DNA of 64,000 bases from Acestrorhynchus altus (lineage: Eukaryota; Chordata; Actinopteri; Characiformes; Acestrorhynchidae): assembly GCA_034509495.1 (NCBI GenBank), contig CM067504.1, forward strand, positions 42,194,170 through 42,258,169, read 5' to 3'. Position 1 is the stretch's first letter. Each line of letters opens with the position of its first letter. The notes beneath the pieces were generated by a model that was not told the origin of the DNA, did not search any database, and was given only the letters and a program-made list of their open reading frames with translations. The position numbers and the translations under genes were made by a program. Positions 13,575 to 25,190 of this stretch are shown here, piece by piece.

Positions 13575-14262
13575 CAGGAGAGCAAATTTACTTTCAGTGA
13601 AAAGCAAATTTACTGGAGCTGGAGACGAGGTCCTGCACTTAGTGCAGCACGGTCCTCTGTTTCCCACCCTGTAAAGAGCAGGTTCCAGATATGGAAGTGT
13701 GCGTTGGGAAAAAGGACACCCTGCCAGACGAGTCCGGAACACAGTTTATATAAATCCAATCAGACACGATCTGGATCAGCAGAACTCGATATTTACTCAG
13801 CGCTGACATTTATACGCCGTAAATCCCGTAATCAGGGGTAATACTCAGTCAGGCTGGGAGGACCACTATTCAATCCCAGACAACGTTCCCGAACAGCGAG
13901 GGCAGCCGGGCTCAGGAAGGTTACACTGGAAGAACCATTAGCATTAACAAACACACTGCAGGGAATTGTCTACAACGCGTCCAGCCTCTTTATCCGACAC
14001 GTGAATTCAGGTGTAAAGCAGACTGGCATCGCACTTCTCCGGAGTGTTTTCCTGGGCACGGGATTATTTAAACTGGAAACAGATACTCCAGGTTTGTGGG
14101 GAACTGACGGAATAACAGACCAGCTGACTTTAACTCAACTGTAGAAACGAAAGCTGCACAGCCGACCTCAAATCAGCCGTTTAACAGCATCTGCCAGAGA
14201 GACTGAAAACCAGCAAACCTTCACCTGATTTACCAGCAATTATTAGACTAAAGAACAAGGGA

Positions 14263-14288
14263 CAGGAGACAGAGAGAGAGACAGAGAC

Positions 14289-14321
<33 letters not shown>

Positions 14322-14455
14322 GAGAGACAGAGACAGAGAGAAACAGAGAGAGAGACAGACAGAGAGAGAGACAGAGAGACAGAGACAAAGAGAGACAGAG
14401 ACAGAGAGAGACTGACAAAGAGAGACAGAGACAAAGAGAGAGACAGAGACAGAGA
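14263..14455. repeat. Interrupted (GA)n / cagaga array
   Basis: About 190 bp of GA dinucleotides interspersed with cagagacagaga hexamers. Gives spurious Ser/Leu-rich ORFs on the minus strand. Confidence 0.95.
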
Positions 14456-14714
14456 GATTATTAACATCCAGCTAAGACAGGATGTGGAGTGATGGGAGCA
14501 GTGCAGCTCCTCTGAGATGATGTGTGTGTGATGTGCTCTACAGCTTTTTACAGAGATGAAAGTAAAGGCCATTTGGGCTGGACCCCCCACTGACCACCTT
14601 TCTGCCCATTCACTGTGAAGTGTACACTCCTTATACACCCCCACCACCACCGTATCACACCGCCATAACAAAGTCCGCCATTTGTTTCAAAGGCACTCTC
14701 TGCAAACAAGCACA

Positions 14715-14897
14715 CAGTGCCTCGCAATTCCTCGCAGGGCCTCGCAATTCCTCACAGTGCCTCGCAATTCCTCACAGTGCCTCACAATTCCTCACAGTGC
14801 CTCGCAGGGCCTCGCAATTCCTCGCAGGGCCTCGCAATTCCTCGCAGGGCCTCGCAATTCCTCGCAGGGCCTCGCAATTCCTCGCAGGGCCTCGCAA
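14715..14897. repeat. 20-bp minisatellite (cctcgcaattcctcgcaggg)
   Basis: About nine units of 20 bp built from two half-units, cctcgcaatt and cctcgcaggg, with cctcacagtg variants on the left. Sequence homogeneity rises to the right, suggesting expansion from that side. Open in three plus frames because the unit has no stop codon; no protein resemblance. Confidence 0.95.
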
Positions 14898-15179
14898 AAT
14901 CCTGCATATACACTTATTCACAGCTCTTCAAAGGTTCTTTAATGACGAACCAGGTGCACAGAAAGAACCCTCTGCGTGATTAAGGGGTTCTTCAGAGGGA
15001 CTTTAATTTATGAAGAGTTCTCAGGGTGTCTGCGGTTCTGTACAGCACCATTTATCCACTAAAGAAGCCTCTTTAAAGAGTGTAGTGAGGTCATGTTATT
15101 GGGCTGGACTTGCACCAGTACAGATTTCCATTAAATCCATTACTTCTAGTGTTTGTTGAAGGTTAGATGAAGCCACAAA

Positions 15180-15215
<36 letters not shown>

Positions 15216-15264
15216 GTGTGTGTGTGCGTGTGTGTGTGTGTGCGTGTGTGTGCGTGTGAGTGTG
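15180..15264. repeat. (GT)n microsatellite with GC interruptions
   Basis: GT run with several gtgcgtgt interruptions. Confidence 0.97.
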
Positions 15265-15417
15265 GTGTGTTTTTATGAGTTAAATAAATAAATAAAATCA
15301 TCTGTGGTTTGGATCTACAAACAAGACCAACCGTAATCATTAATAAACAGTGTTTTCATTTTTTGAATATGTAAAAATTGTTGCGTGATTACATTATCAC
15401 AAAGTTTTAAAAACGTT

Positions 15418-17033
15418 GTGTAATTGTGTGTTACAGTGCAATATTGTGTGTTACAGTGTGATACAGTGTGATGTGTGTTAGTGTGATAGTGAGTTACAGT
15501 GTGATATAGCGCGAACATGTAGTGTGTTAGTGTGTGACAATGTGAAGTGCGATAGTGTGTTAGTGTGTGATAGTGTGATACAGTGTGATAGTGAGTTACA
15601 GTGTGTTACAGTTACAGTGATAGTGTGTTACAGTGTGATAGTGTGTTAGTGTGTTACAGTTACAGTGATAGTGTGATAGTTACAGTGTGTTACAGTGCGA
15701 TAGTGTGTTACAGTTACAGTGATAGTGTGATACAGTGAGTTACAGTGTTAGTGTGATAGTGAGTTAGTGTGATACAGTGAGTTACAGTGTGTTAAAATGC
15801 AATAGTGTGTTACAGTCACAGTGATACAGTGAGATACAGTGTGATAGTGAGTTACGGTGTAATAGTGAGTTACGGTGTGATACAATGTGATACAATGAGT
15901 TACAGTGTGTTAATGTGATAGTGAGTTACAATGTGTTACAGTGTGATAGTGTTACAGTTACAGTGATAGTGAGATACAGTGTGAAAGTGTGTTAGTGTGA
16001 TAGTGATTTACAGTGAGTTACAGTGTGATAGTGTGATACAGTGAGTTACAGTGTGTTACAGTGCGATAGTGTGTTACACTCACAGTAATACAGTGAGATA
16101 TAGTGCGATAGTGAGTTACGTTGTGATACAATGTGATACAATGAGTTAGAGTGTGTTAATGTGATAGTGAGTTACAATGTGTTATAGTGTGATAGTGTTA
16201 CAGTTACAGTGATAGTGAGATACAGTGTGAAAGTGTGTTAGCGTGATAGTGATTTACAGTGAGTTACAGTGTGATAGTGTGATACAGTGAGTTACAGTGA
16301 GTTACAGTGTGTTATAGTGAGTTACAGTGAGTTACAGTGTGTTGGTGAGTTACAGTGTGATACAGTGAGTTACAGTGAGTTACAGTGTGATACAGTGTGT
16401 TATAGTGAGTTAGTGTGTTGGTGAGTTACAGTTACAGTGATAGTGTGATACAGTGAGTGATAGTGTTTTATAGTGAGTTACAGTGTGATACAGTGTGTGA
16501 TAGTGTGTTATAGTGAGTTACAGTGTGATACAGTGAGTTACAGTGTGATAGTGTGTTACAGTTACAGTGATAGTGAGATACAGTGTGATAGTGTGTAAGT
16601 GTGATACAGTGAGTTACAGTGTGTGAGTGTTTTACAGTGAGATACAGTGTGATACAGTGTGTGATAGTGTGTTATAGTGAGTTACAGTGTGATACAGTGA
16701 GTTACAGTGAGTTACAGTGTGATACAGTGAGTTACCGTGTGATAGTGTGTTAGTGTGATACAGTGAGTTACAGTGTGATAGTGTTACAGTGATAGTGAGA
16801 TACAGTGTGATAGTGTGTTACTGTGATACAGTGAGTTGCAGTGTGATACAGTGATAGTGAGTTACAGTGTGATAGTGTGTTACTGTGATACAGTGAGTTA
16901 CAGTGTGATACAGTGTGTAATAGTGTTTTATAATGAGTTACAGTGTGTAAAAGTGTGATACAGTGAGTTACAGTGATAGTGAGTTACAGTGTGATAGTGA
17001 GTTGCAGTGTTACAGTGTGTTACAGTGAGTTCA
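15418..17033. repeat. 1.6-kb gtgatacagtgagttacagt minisatellite in cachd1 intron 1
   Basis: About 1.6 kb of variable-order modules: gtgatacagt, gagttacagt, gtgttacagt and gtgatagt. Two segments near 15.8-15.98 and 16.09-16.26 kb look like a duplicated higher-order block (both contain gagttacaatgtgtta then gtgatagtgttacagttaca). The array ends about 50 bp from the exon-1 splice donor of cachd1. Confidence 0.96.
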
Positions 17034-17084
17034 GTCGCTCTTTCCGCTACAAAGTAACAACCAGTGGAGTTCAGTCAGACCCAC

Positions 17085-17321
17085 CTGCATGGTGAAGACC
17101 CCCAGCTCCTGAGCGGACAGCTTCTTCATCTGCACGGCCAGAACCTGCGCTTCCTCCAGGATCGAGAAGTCGCTCTCCCCGCCGCTCAGTCCGCCGCTCA
17201 GCCCGCCGCCCAGCAGCGCCAACAGCGCCACGACCAGCCGGGCAGCTCTCGCAGCACTGCCCCGCAACAGCGCGCGCAGCCCGGGCGCAGAGCCGGACTC
17301 GGCCCGCCGGCCGCTCGCCAT
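17085..17321 (-). CDS. cachd1: cachd1 exon 1: signal peptide and N-terminus of Cache-domain-containing protein 1
   Basis: CACHD1 is a large type I membrane protein related to voltage-gated calcium channel alpha2delta subunits (VWA and Cache domains). It modulates T-type channels and is reported to bind Frizzled/LRP6 Wnt receptors. This exon gives 79 residues from the ATG at 17321: a basic start, a hydrophobic stretch (AARLVVALLALLGGG, about 26-40) consistent with a signal peptide, a Gly/Ser linker, then DFSILEEAQVLAVQMKKLSA, which matches the conserved mature N-terminus of vertebrate CACHD1. It ends GVFTMQ at a CAG|GTGGGT donor (phase 0). An in-frame TAA lies upstream of the ATG and no other ATG intervenes, which fixes the start. 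Further exons lie left of base 1. Gene order with ror1 supports the call. Confidence 0.9.
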
Positions 17322-17660
17322 GGAGTCCCCGAGAACGGAGTCCACCCGAGCAGAACCCAGAACCGAGCGGAACCCAGCAGAACCCAAAACACCAAACTTC
17401 ACCCCCGACAACTTTACTTCTTAACCGAGGCGGAGAGCCGAACTGCGCTGCCCAGCGCCGCGGCCGAACCGGACCGGCCCGCAAACATCCTTTAAAGCGG
17501 AGTCTCCGCGAAAAGCCGCTGAAAGCAGCCGGTCCTGCTTGTCCTTCCTCCGCCGCGCTCGCGCTCAGCCCGCGGGGAGTGCGCCAGCCGGAGCCGCATC
17601 ACAATGGAGCAGGAGGCGGAGTAAAACCCGGCCTGGAGCCGCTCCGGATCCGGATCCGCT
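17090..17660 (-). promoter_or_regulatory. cachd1: CpG island covering cachd1 first exon and presumed promoter
   Basis: About 570 bp are much richer in G+C and CpG than the surrounding AT-biased DNA, spanning the coding exon and the region upstream (for example gccgcggccg-type stretches around 17450-17470 and cgccgcgctcgcgctc near 17550). No clear TATA box is visible, as usual for CpG-island promoters. The exact transcription start is not determinable from sequence. Confidence 0.75.
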
Positions 17661-17730
17661 CTGAATCTGAATCCGAATCTGAAATTCGATTCTTCTGAAC
17701 GATTCACAATCAGCCCAGCACTGAAAACTA

Positions 17731-18207
17731 CTCTCACTTTTACTCTCACTTTTACTCTCACTTTTACTCTCACATTTACTCTCACATCTACTCTCACTTT
17801 TACTCTCACCTTTACTCTCACTTTACTCTCACTTTTACTCTCACTTTTACTCTCACTTTACTCTCACCTCTACTCTCACTTTACTCTCACTTTACTCTCA
17901 CTTTTACTCTCACCTTTACTCTCACCTTTACTCTCACTTTTACTCTCACCTTTACTCTCACTTTTACTCTCACTTTTACTCCCACTTTTACTCTCACCTC
18001 TACTCTCACCTCTACTCTCACTTTACTCTCACTTTTACTCTCACCTCTACTCTCTTTTTTACTCTCACTTTTACTCTCACTTTACTCTCACTTTACTCTC
18101 ACCTCTACTCTCACTTTACTCTCACTTTTACTCTCACTTTTACTCTCATTTTACTCTCACCTCTACTCTCACTTTTACTCTCACCTCTACTCTCACTTTT
18201 ACTCCCG
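17731..18207. repeat. 12-13-bp minisatellite (acttttactctc) upstream of cachd1
   Basis: About 38 units alternating cacttttactct, cacctttactct, cacctctactct and the shorter cactttactct. Pyrimidine-rich on the plus strand. It begins about 400 bp upstream of the cachd1 start codon and abuts the CpG island. Confidence 0.97.
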
Positions 18208-19184
18208 TAAACTGTCGTGGGTGCAGTGAGTGGATTTTAGTGGACAGTGATGAAGTCTCTGTCCAGCGTTTTAAGCACTGTATCGTGTCTGATGGTGAGA
18301 GTTACGGGGTTGTAATAACCGAGGACGGTGTTTCTTCAGGACAGCAGTGATGATGGATTGTTTGAAGCAGCTAAAACAATGCACTGCATCAGTGAGACGG
18401 TCCAGTTTTACCAGTGTGGGCAACAGGTTCTCCTGACCACCAATCAGGCAGTTTGTTGCCTTTAACATGATATGATTGGATAATAATACACCAGGATTAA
18501 AATCTGGCCAGACTGCAGCCTTGGATTTCTCCCAAGGTGAAATGAAAACATTCCTCCCACTACTTGCTCGTTTGGGAATGTTTCTCCCACAATGGTTTAC
18601 TCATTTTCAGCAAGCAGTGTTTCGTTCACGAGCTGCCACACGGGGATCTATAGGCTTAGAGGTCTGAGCTGCACAGGTTTAACATCTTCCCGACATGTAT
18701 GCATTGTGATGGATGTATGATTCCCAGATTTGGAATTACAGACCGTTCCATTCGCAGTGCACTGCCAGTGTGTTCTTAAATCACTGACCTGCAGTGGAAA
18801 AACTGGCAGTATTTTGGTCATCAAATTTCGAGACTGTGTTTTGTGGGCGGCTGTATGGAGTGGAAAACATACGCGGTTACACTGGGGCTTGGAGATACGC
18901 CAGTCCTCATGCCTGGCATGGCACTTTGTATGTCACTGTGAGATGGTTTCTGAGATGAAGGGAAGGCAATGGAGTGAAGTAACTATAGATATAGTTGGTC
19001 TTCTCTTGCAGCTACAGTAGGGTGGGTGTGATGGTTGGGAGTTCCTGAGTACTTTGAGGGTTGCAGTAAACTGTGGCGTGACCATGCAGTGTGGTTATAA
19101 AGCACGTGAAGGGGTGCAGTGTGAAGGGTTCTAGTCTGAGCACAAATATAAAATGGTTCACTCATCAACCAATCATCTGCAATG
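18208..19184. other. Intergenic stretch with no recognised feature
   Basis: Nearly 1 kb upstream of cachd1 with short unrelated ORFs and no repeat structure I recognise. It could hold upstream regulatory sequence, but nothing specific is visible. Confidence 0.5.
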
Positions 19185-19785
19185 GTGTTGTGCTAGACCG
19201 TCACTCAGAATAGCAGCAGATCATCCGCAGTGATGAGCCAAAGTGCAGCTTCTAGCATCAGAAAGAGACCAAACAAGTTTGATCTACATGGGAGGTGTTT
19301 CAGGAGGAAACACTTACTGTCATAAAAACATCAGGACAAGACTAAAGTTCTCCAGAGAACATCTATACAAAGAGCAGGACTTCTGGAACAATGTGCATTG
19401 AGTTGAGTTATTTGGACACAAACCAAACACAGCATTTGAGCAGAAGAAGCTCATAGCAGCTGTGAACATGGTGGTGGAAGTGTGATGGTTTGGAGCTGCT
19501 CTGCTGCAGCAGGGTGTGGAGATCTCTCCATCATAGAAACCACTATGAGATCTTTATGGTATCAGAGGGGTTTGAGGAGAACGGAAGAGCATCTGTACAA
19601 AGACTGACACTGAAACATCACAGAGCTGAAAGAATTCCGCATGGAGGAGTGGGAACGTCGTTCTTCCAGTCGATGTCAGAGACAGTAGACGGTTCTAGAA
19701 ACATCTCACTGACATTATTTCAGACAAAGGAGGAGATAAAGATATCTAGATACAGCTAGGTAGCTTAAATTATTTCTAATAATTA
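19185..19785 (+). mobile_element. Decayed Tc1-like transposon (second family)
   Basis: The plus strand keeps degraded Tc1-type transposase nucleotide segments in order: aagttctccagagaacatct, gagcaggacttctggaacaa, caaacacagcatttgagcag, gtgaacatggtggtggaagt and gtgatggtttggagctgctc. Wording and order differ from the fossils at 1.4 and 10.9 kb, so this is a separate family. Multiple frame breaks; non-functional. Confidence 0.72.
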
Positions 19786-21090
19786 TAATTTGCATCTCTC
19801 GGATCAAATGTTCACATGTTTAAAGTCAAAGGTGTTGATTTGGGAATAAACACAACTGTATGTTTATGTGTGTGGACCACTGACGATAATAGATGAAGAA
19901 CAACATGTCTGAGGTCTGGTTAAGGTCTAAGTTCTGGACTCCACTGTTCTGAATGGAGAGTTTCTACTGAAAGTAGGATTTATAATAATCTACATCAAAG
20001 CGTAATCAACGGGAAAAGCAGCCCTAAGAGTATTAATACAGCTTCATTATGGTGTCGTGTCCTTCAATTCAAGACTCTCGACTCAGTGTGAACAAACATC
20101 TAACCATACCTTCACCAGACTGGAGCAAACACTCTTCTACTCTCTATTATAGTGATAATGAGACAACATGTCAACAACCAGGACAGACCGCTGCTCTCTA
20201 TCTATAGATTTCTCCTCATTTCAGAATTAAGTTCAGCGAGGAAAAGCACATCCCCGACCACTTCTGTGTTTACTAGATGGAGAGATGTTCTTTCATGAAG
20301 GTCTGCTCTTTAATCATCAGAGCCAAAAAGCTCCATTTTAACTTCATCAGACTTGCTTCTAGGTGTTTAGATGTGCCTCTGAAAACCCCCGACACTGAAC
20401 GTTTGTGGTGTAGATGGTGGAAATGTGTTCTTCTAATGACTCTCATGATGCTCTTATCGGTGCAGGTGGTGCTGCACAGCAGAACAGTGCACCACGACTC
20501 CAGACTCATGACTCCTCCTGAAGGTCTGTCACGGTTAGATTTGATTAGATAGTTTTACTCTATCGCTCTCAGAAAGCAGGTCCTCCAGTGTAGCATTACA
20601 AACTGAGGAAACATCTCCTGAACATGTCGTTTCAGTTCACTGTTTGACTGATTTCTACATTTTTGGTTTATGATCAAAACTGTCCTCCACAGACGTGATG
20701 ATCCAGTCGAACGGTGTGTGATAATGTTGGTATGTGTATGAATTTACATTTAACCTCTAAACATCACTGACCTACTAATGCATTATTGGGTTTAAACTGC
20801 TGGACTCTAATGATGGACTTATCTGTCCATTTAAGCCGGTCAGCTGTAATGAATACGATTAGCTGAATGTGCTGCTCAGTAACCTCTGCTGATTAGGCAG
20901 ATGGACGGTAACTGTGTGCCAGCCGCTGCATCCTGCTCTCATTAAGAAAAACGAAGCACAGGGAAGGCATTATCCCAACCCTGGAGGAGGCTTTCTGTTC
21001 TGAGCGGTGGTCCTGCTGTTCTTCCCCAGAAAGCGGTGTAATTTGGAGTCTGATTTGGTTCAGTGTCATTGTCCGTCACACAGCGTTCTG
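19786..21090. other. Intergenic stretch without recognised gene; possible conserved element
   Basis: No gene or repeat is recognised. About 20810-21010 has the look of slowly evolving non-coding DNA (mixed composition, homeodomain-like cattaag and gattag motifs, no simple repeats), but this is an impression that only cross-species alignment could test. Confidence 0.35.
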
Positions 21091-21404
21091 CATCACCCTC
21101 TGCCTTCTTTCTGAACAATGTCCTGATGGAGAAACATACTGGCTCCTGAAAGGTGCAATTCTGGGGCTACATCAATGCATCCTCCCGTCGCTGGCTTGGT
21201 GGAAGATGAAGGGAGAGGAGGAGAAGGCAAGGAAGAGGCGGGGGGGTGGGTGGAGGAGTGTGGGGGGAGAGATGTGAGGAACTCCTGCAGCACACACTGC
21301 TTGATCCACAGCCAGAGGAGATGAAAGGAGCATGGGCTGTGCCTGCAGTTTCTCCTCCTGCTGCTGCCCGTGTCTGAGATCAGGAGCTGCACTGTATGGT
21401 TACG

Positions 21405-21405
21405 G

Positions 21406-21440
<35 letters not shown>

Positions 21441-21734
21441 TATAATAATAATAATAATAATAATAACTATAATAATAACAATAATAATAACTATAATAAT
21501 AATAATAATAACTATAATGATAAATATAATAATAATAATAATAACTATAATGATAATAATAATAACTATAATAATAAATATAATAATAATAATAACAATG
21601 ATGATGATGATAATAATAATGATGATGATGATGATGATGATGATAATAATAATAATAATAATGATGATGATGATGATGATGATGATGATTACGATGATGA
21701 GATGATGATGATGATGATGATGATGATAATAATA

Positions 21735-21765
<31 letters not shown>

Positions 21766-21801
21766 GATGACGATGATGATGAGGATGATACTAATAATAA
21801 C

Positions 21802-21840
<39 letters not shown>

Positions 21841-21866
21841 GATGATAATAATGATTGATGATGATG

Positions 21867-21913
<47 letters not shown>

Positions 21914-21938
21914 GATGATAATAATAATGATGATGATG

Positions 21939-21977
<39 letters not shown>
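21405..21977. repeat. Compound (TAA)n/(GAT)n trinucleotide array
   Basis: About 570 bp of ataataat, tgatgatg and ataactat units in alternating blocks. Both strands give poly-Asn, poly-Asp, poly-Ile or poly-His ORFs, all artefacts of the repeat. Confidence 0.98.
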
Positions 21978-22629
21978 TAAGGTAAGTCATCCAGTGAGGG
22001 CGGTTTGGATGGAGTGAGGGAGGTCTACACAGTACTACACTCTCACATAAAGGTGCCATGAAATGTTCTTTGAACGTTGTTATAGAATCAAATTAGATTC
22101 CATAAAGAAGTATTTTGTGATGTGACTGTAAAGATCTTTACATCAAGAGAAGCTTTGTTTATGTGCCTGAACTCTCTCCAACCCAAACGAGTGAATCTTC
22201 ATCTCTCGTCTGTAAATTGTGACATTTCTACACAGTTCTCAGTTCCTGGACGTGGTCTGGTGTGAAATGATTCACTTTAGAGAAACTTACTGACTGATGT
22301 CAGTGGTGACAGGAAACGTGTGTTGCCATAGCTACAACAAAAAATGCACATTCTCCAAAACCACCAATCCTGCACATGCTGTCAGTTTCATGTGTGATGT
22401 TGATGATGGTGAAACAGTGGTTCTCTTTCTTGGAGGCTGATTGGCCTCATAACATTTCTGCATTTACACCTCACATCAACAGATTTTAAAACACATTCAG
22501 GTTGGGTACACTGAAATCCTGCGTGTGTTGGAGGAGATTTTCTTAGTCACTGGTATGGCAGAACAGACGGGGTGTTTCAATGAGGCTGCTGGTTTTGGTG
22601 ATGGTTGGGCAGCTTTTATATTTATTATC

Positions 22630-22631
<2 letters not shown>

Positions 22632-22668
<37 letters not shown>

Positions 22669-22935
22669 CCCTCTCTCTCACTCACTCTCTCACCACTTCA
22701 CTGTCTCTCTCTCTCTCTCTCTCTCACTGTCTCTCTCTCTCACTCACTCTTCACTCACTCTCTCACTGTCTCTCTCTTCACGCTCTCTCTCTGTTCTCTC
22801 TCTGTTCTCTCTCTGTCTCTCTCTCTCTCTGTCTTCTCTGTTCTCTCTGTCTTCTCTCTGTCTCTCTCTGTTCTCTCTGTCTTCTCTCTCTCTCTCTGTT
22901 CTCTCTCTCTCACGCTTCTCTCTCTGTTCTCTCTG

Positions 22936-23003
<68 letters not shown>

Positions 23004-23006
23004 TCT
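22632..23006. repeat. (CT)n array with ctgttctctct interruptions
   Basis: About 375 bp of CT dinucleotides with cactcactc and ctgttctctc variants in the middle. Long Ser/Leu ORFs over it are artefacts. Confidence 0.98.
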
Positions 23007-23089
23007 CATCCTGTGAATCATGATCTAAATTGCTATATTAAACCCCTGACAGTTACATCATGTTATTTATTTGTTTAAATAAGTAAATT

Positions 23090-23260
23090 AGAAGAGAACC
23101 ACAGTGATTCCTTCTTAGCACCGCAGCATTTGTTTTAGTGGATTATTCATTTGCATAATTCTAATTAGACTGCTGTTCCACAAAACCACCTGGCTGGGAA
23201 AGATAAAGGGCCGAGAAGGCCGTGAAACACTGCTCAGCAAAGACATTAACTAAGATCTGA
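23090..23260. promoter_or_regulatory. Candidate conserved non-coding element with octamer and homeodomain motifs
   Basis: A non-repetitive block between cachd1 and ror1. It contains an exact POU octamer (ATTTGCAT, the reverse complement of ATGCAAAT) at 23149-23156 and a TAATTA homeodomain core at 23162-23167, six bases later. Such pairs are common in developmental enhancers, but motif density alone is weak evidence. No alignment was available. Confidence 0.3.
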
Positions 23261-23429
23261 GACACGTGCGTGAAAAAGAAAAGTGCTCAGAGTAAAGCAG
23301 CAGTTCTTCATCCCACTGCGGTATTTATTCAGTCCTGTTCATCAAACAGCGTGAAACATAATTAGCCACAAATGGAGTTTAAAATGAAAAGCCAGGTCTA
23401 AAACAAATTTGTTCAAACCCCTCAGTCTC

Positions 23430-23625
23430 ACAGCTGGACCGAGAACAGTCCACCAAGCAGAAACGTCCAGCCGACAGCGTCCTGTGAGCAGCGTCCTGTG
23501 AGCAGCGTCCTGTGGGCAGCGTCCTGTGAGCAGTGATGAAGGACTAGAGGACGACCGACACAAACTGTGCAGAAACAGATGAGCTTCTGTCTCTGACTTT
23601 ACATCTACAAGGCGGAGACATTTAA
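23430..23625. mobile_element. Fragment of an interspersed element with a 15-bp internal repeat
   Basis: Contains four tandem copies of gcgtcctgtgagcag (about 23478-23536) followed by gatgaaggactagaggacga and gcttctgtctctgactttac. From memory, these sequences occur in the central part of long copies of the inverted-repeat element family whose ends appear at 7.35 and 36.1 kb. Only the middle is present here. Confidence 0.5.
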
Positions 23626-24348
23626 CTGCGTCCCCGTTGCTTTGATTTTTTACTTAGTGATCGATGTTCTTTTTCTGTTCTATTTATGTGAAGGTTCTAT
23701 TCAGATAATTATTTTAATGAAAATATGAATCCAGCTCTGAATCCATACTCTACCCCATCTGGTTTTAAATGTGACTTAGGCTTCATCTCTTTAATTTAGG
23801 AAATTTGTCCCCAGTTCAAAACCGTGACCAGCCAAGAGGACAGAAAATTCTCGAGTCGTGAAGATAAAGGGATTGCACTGGTCTGTGGACCACAGCAGCC
23901 ATCTGATTCTGTTGATCTCAGTGCAGCATTAGACCACATCAAGTCATAGTTCAGACAGTTATGGTTGAACAGGAAATGCTTGGGAGACACCAGCTCTAAC
24001 TGATCACAGACTCGTCTTCACACAGAGAAGCAGACCATACGGAACAGAGAGGGAGACGTCTGGCTTCAGCTTTTACAAATTGTGTGTGATTTACGCAGGG
24101 ACTGCAGCTCAGAGACAGGCGCATTCACGGAAATTAAAGACAGCTGAATCCTTTACCTTTCACTGTGACCTCTCCTGGGGGTCACATTCCTTGGACTGGC
24201 CTTTGCTTGAAGCAGGTCATCGCCTCATGTGACTGATCCTACTGGCTTTATCTTTCAAAGACCGGATCATGAGACATTAAAGACACCTGCAACATACATG
24301 GCATCCGAGTGTCAGCTAGTGGTTGGGAAGTGGAGTAGGAATGTCACT

Positions 24349-24628
24349 GTCCACTCTATCAGCTCCTCTGACCACACAGGAGCTCTTTGTGGTTCTATAA
24401 TTCCAGACTGTAGTTCATCTGTTTCTCTGATACTTTATTCTCCTCCTTTCACCCTGATCTTCAATGATCAGGACCCCACAGGACCACCACAGAGCAGATA
24501 TCATGTGGGTGGTGGGTCATTCTCAGCACCGCAGTCACACTGACATGGTGGTGGTGTGTTAGTGTGTGTTGCTGGTACGAGTGGATCAGACGCAGCAGTG
24601 CTGCTGGAGTGTTTAAACCCCTCAGTGT
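24349..24628 (-). mobile_element. Copy of the inverted-repeat element family (minus orientation, partial)
   Basis: The run from cactctatcagctcctctg through cctgatcttcaatgatcagg to cagcagtgctgctggagtgt matches, reverse-complemented, the interior of the copy at 7349-7577 and arm 1 at 36082-36219. It extends further into the ggtggtgggtcattctcagc and cacactgacatggtggtggt region. It lacks the catcagcc terminal repeat. Confidence 0.75.
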
Positions 24629-24689
24629 TTAAGTTAAAATGAAAATGTCCACATGTTTAAATATCTTATATTCCAAGGTGTTTGTGTTG

Positions 24690-25190
24690 GAGTCATGTTC
24701 CTGTTGGACTGTTTGAACTATCTGATGGTTTGGGATTATGTTGAAGAATTCCCAGAGCAGGATGCTACCACCACCATGCTTAACATTTAGTACAGGGTTC
24801 TTGAGGTTGGGTTGAATGTCTCACCTTTACTCGTCCTGTGGTGTTTTTGGACGAAGAACTCAATCTTTTTCTTGTCTGACCAGCAGGACGGTTCTTTGGT
24901 TGGATGTTCTTCGTGACCATCTGAACCAATTGTCTCTCAGCTAAAGGTGACAGCTTGGGTCTTCTTGGCGAAGTGGATACACCCCCCAATACCTCATACA
25001 TTCATGCAATTGTTTTAACTGACGATCTTGGAATCTGCAGTTGGTTAGAAATGAGACCAGAGACATTCCTGGCCCACCCATGGCCTTCCATTGGCCCACC
25101 TGTGTACCAGTCACTACTTGCCAATCCGCATTTTTAATGTCTTCATTTCCCGACTGGAACCCCTGCATTACACATCAGTATTATAATCTG
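24690..25190 (-). mobile_element. Probable decayed Tc1/mariner-like element
   Basis: The minus strand includes catggtggtggtagcatcct, the nucleotide signature of the H-G-G-G-S segment of Tc1-like transposases, with degraded flanking sequence typical of such genes. No intact frame. Family assignment is less certain than for the other fossils. Confidence 0.5.

Noticed and set aside
17322..17411. Upstream extension of the cachd1 reading frame by 30 codons
   Set aside because: It would have to start at TTG; an in-frame TAA lies just upstream and the first ATG is at 17321, which is followed by a normal signal peptide.
21093..22059. Long ORFs rich in Asn, Asp, Ile, His or Tyr
   Set aside because: They arise from TAA/GAT trinucleotide repeats. 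The same applies to CT, GA, CA and GT tract ORFs at 6.9-7.4, 9.8-10.6, 14.2-14.7, 22.5-23.1, 29.8-30.5 and 53.9-54.2 kb.
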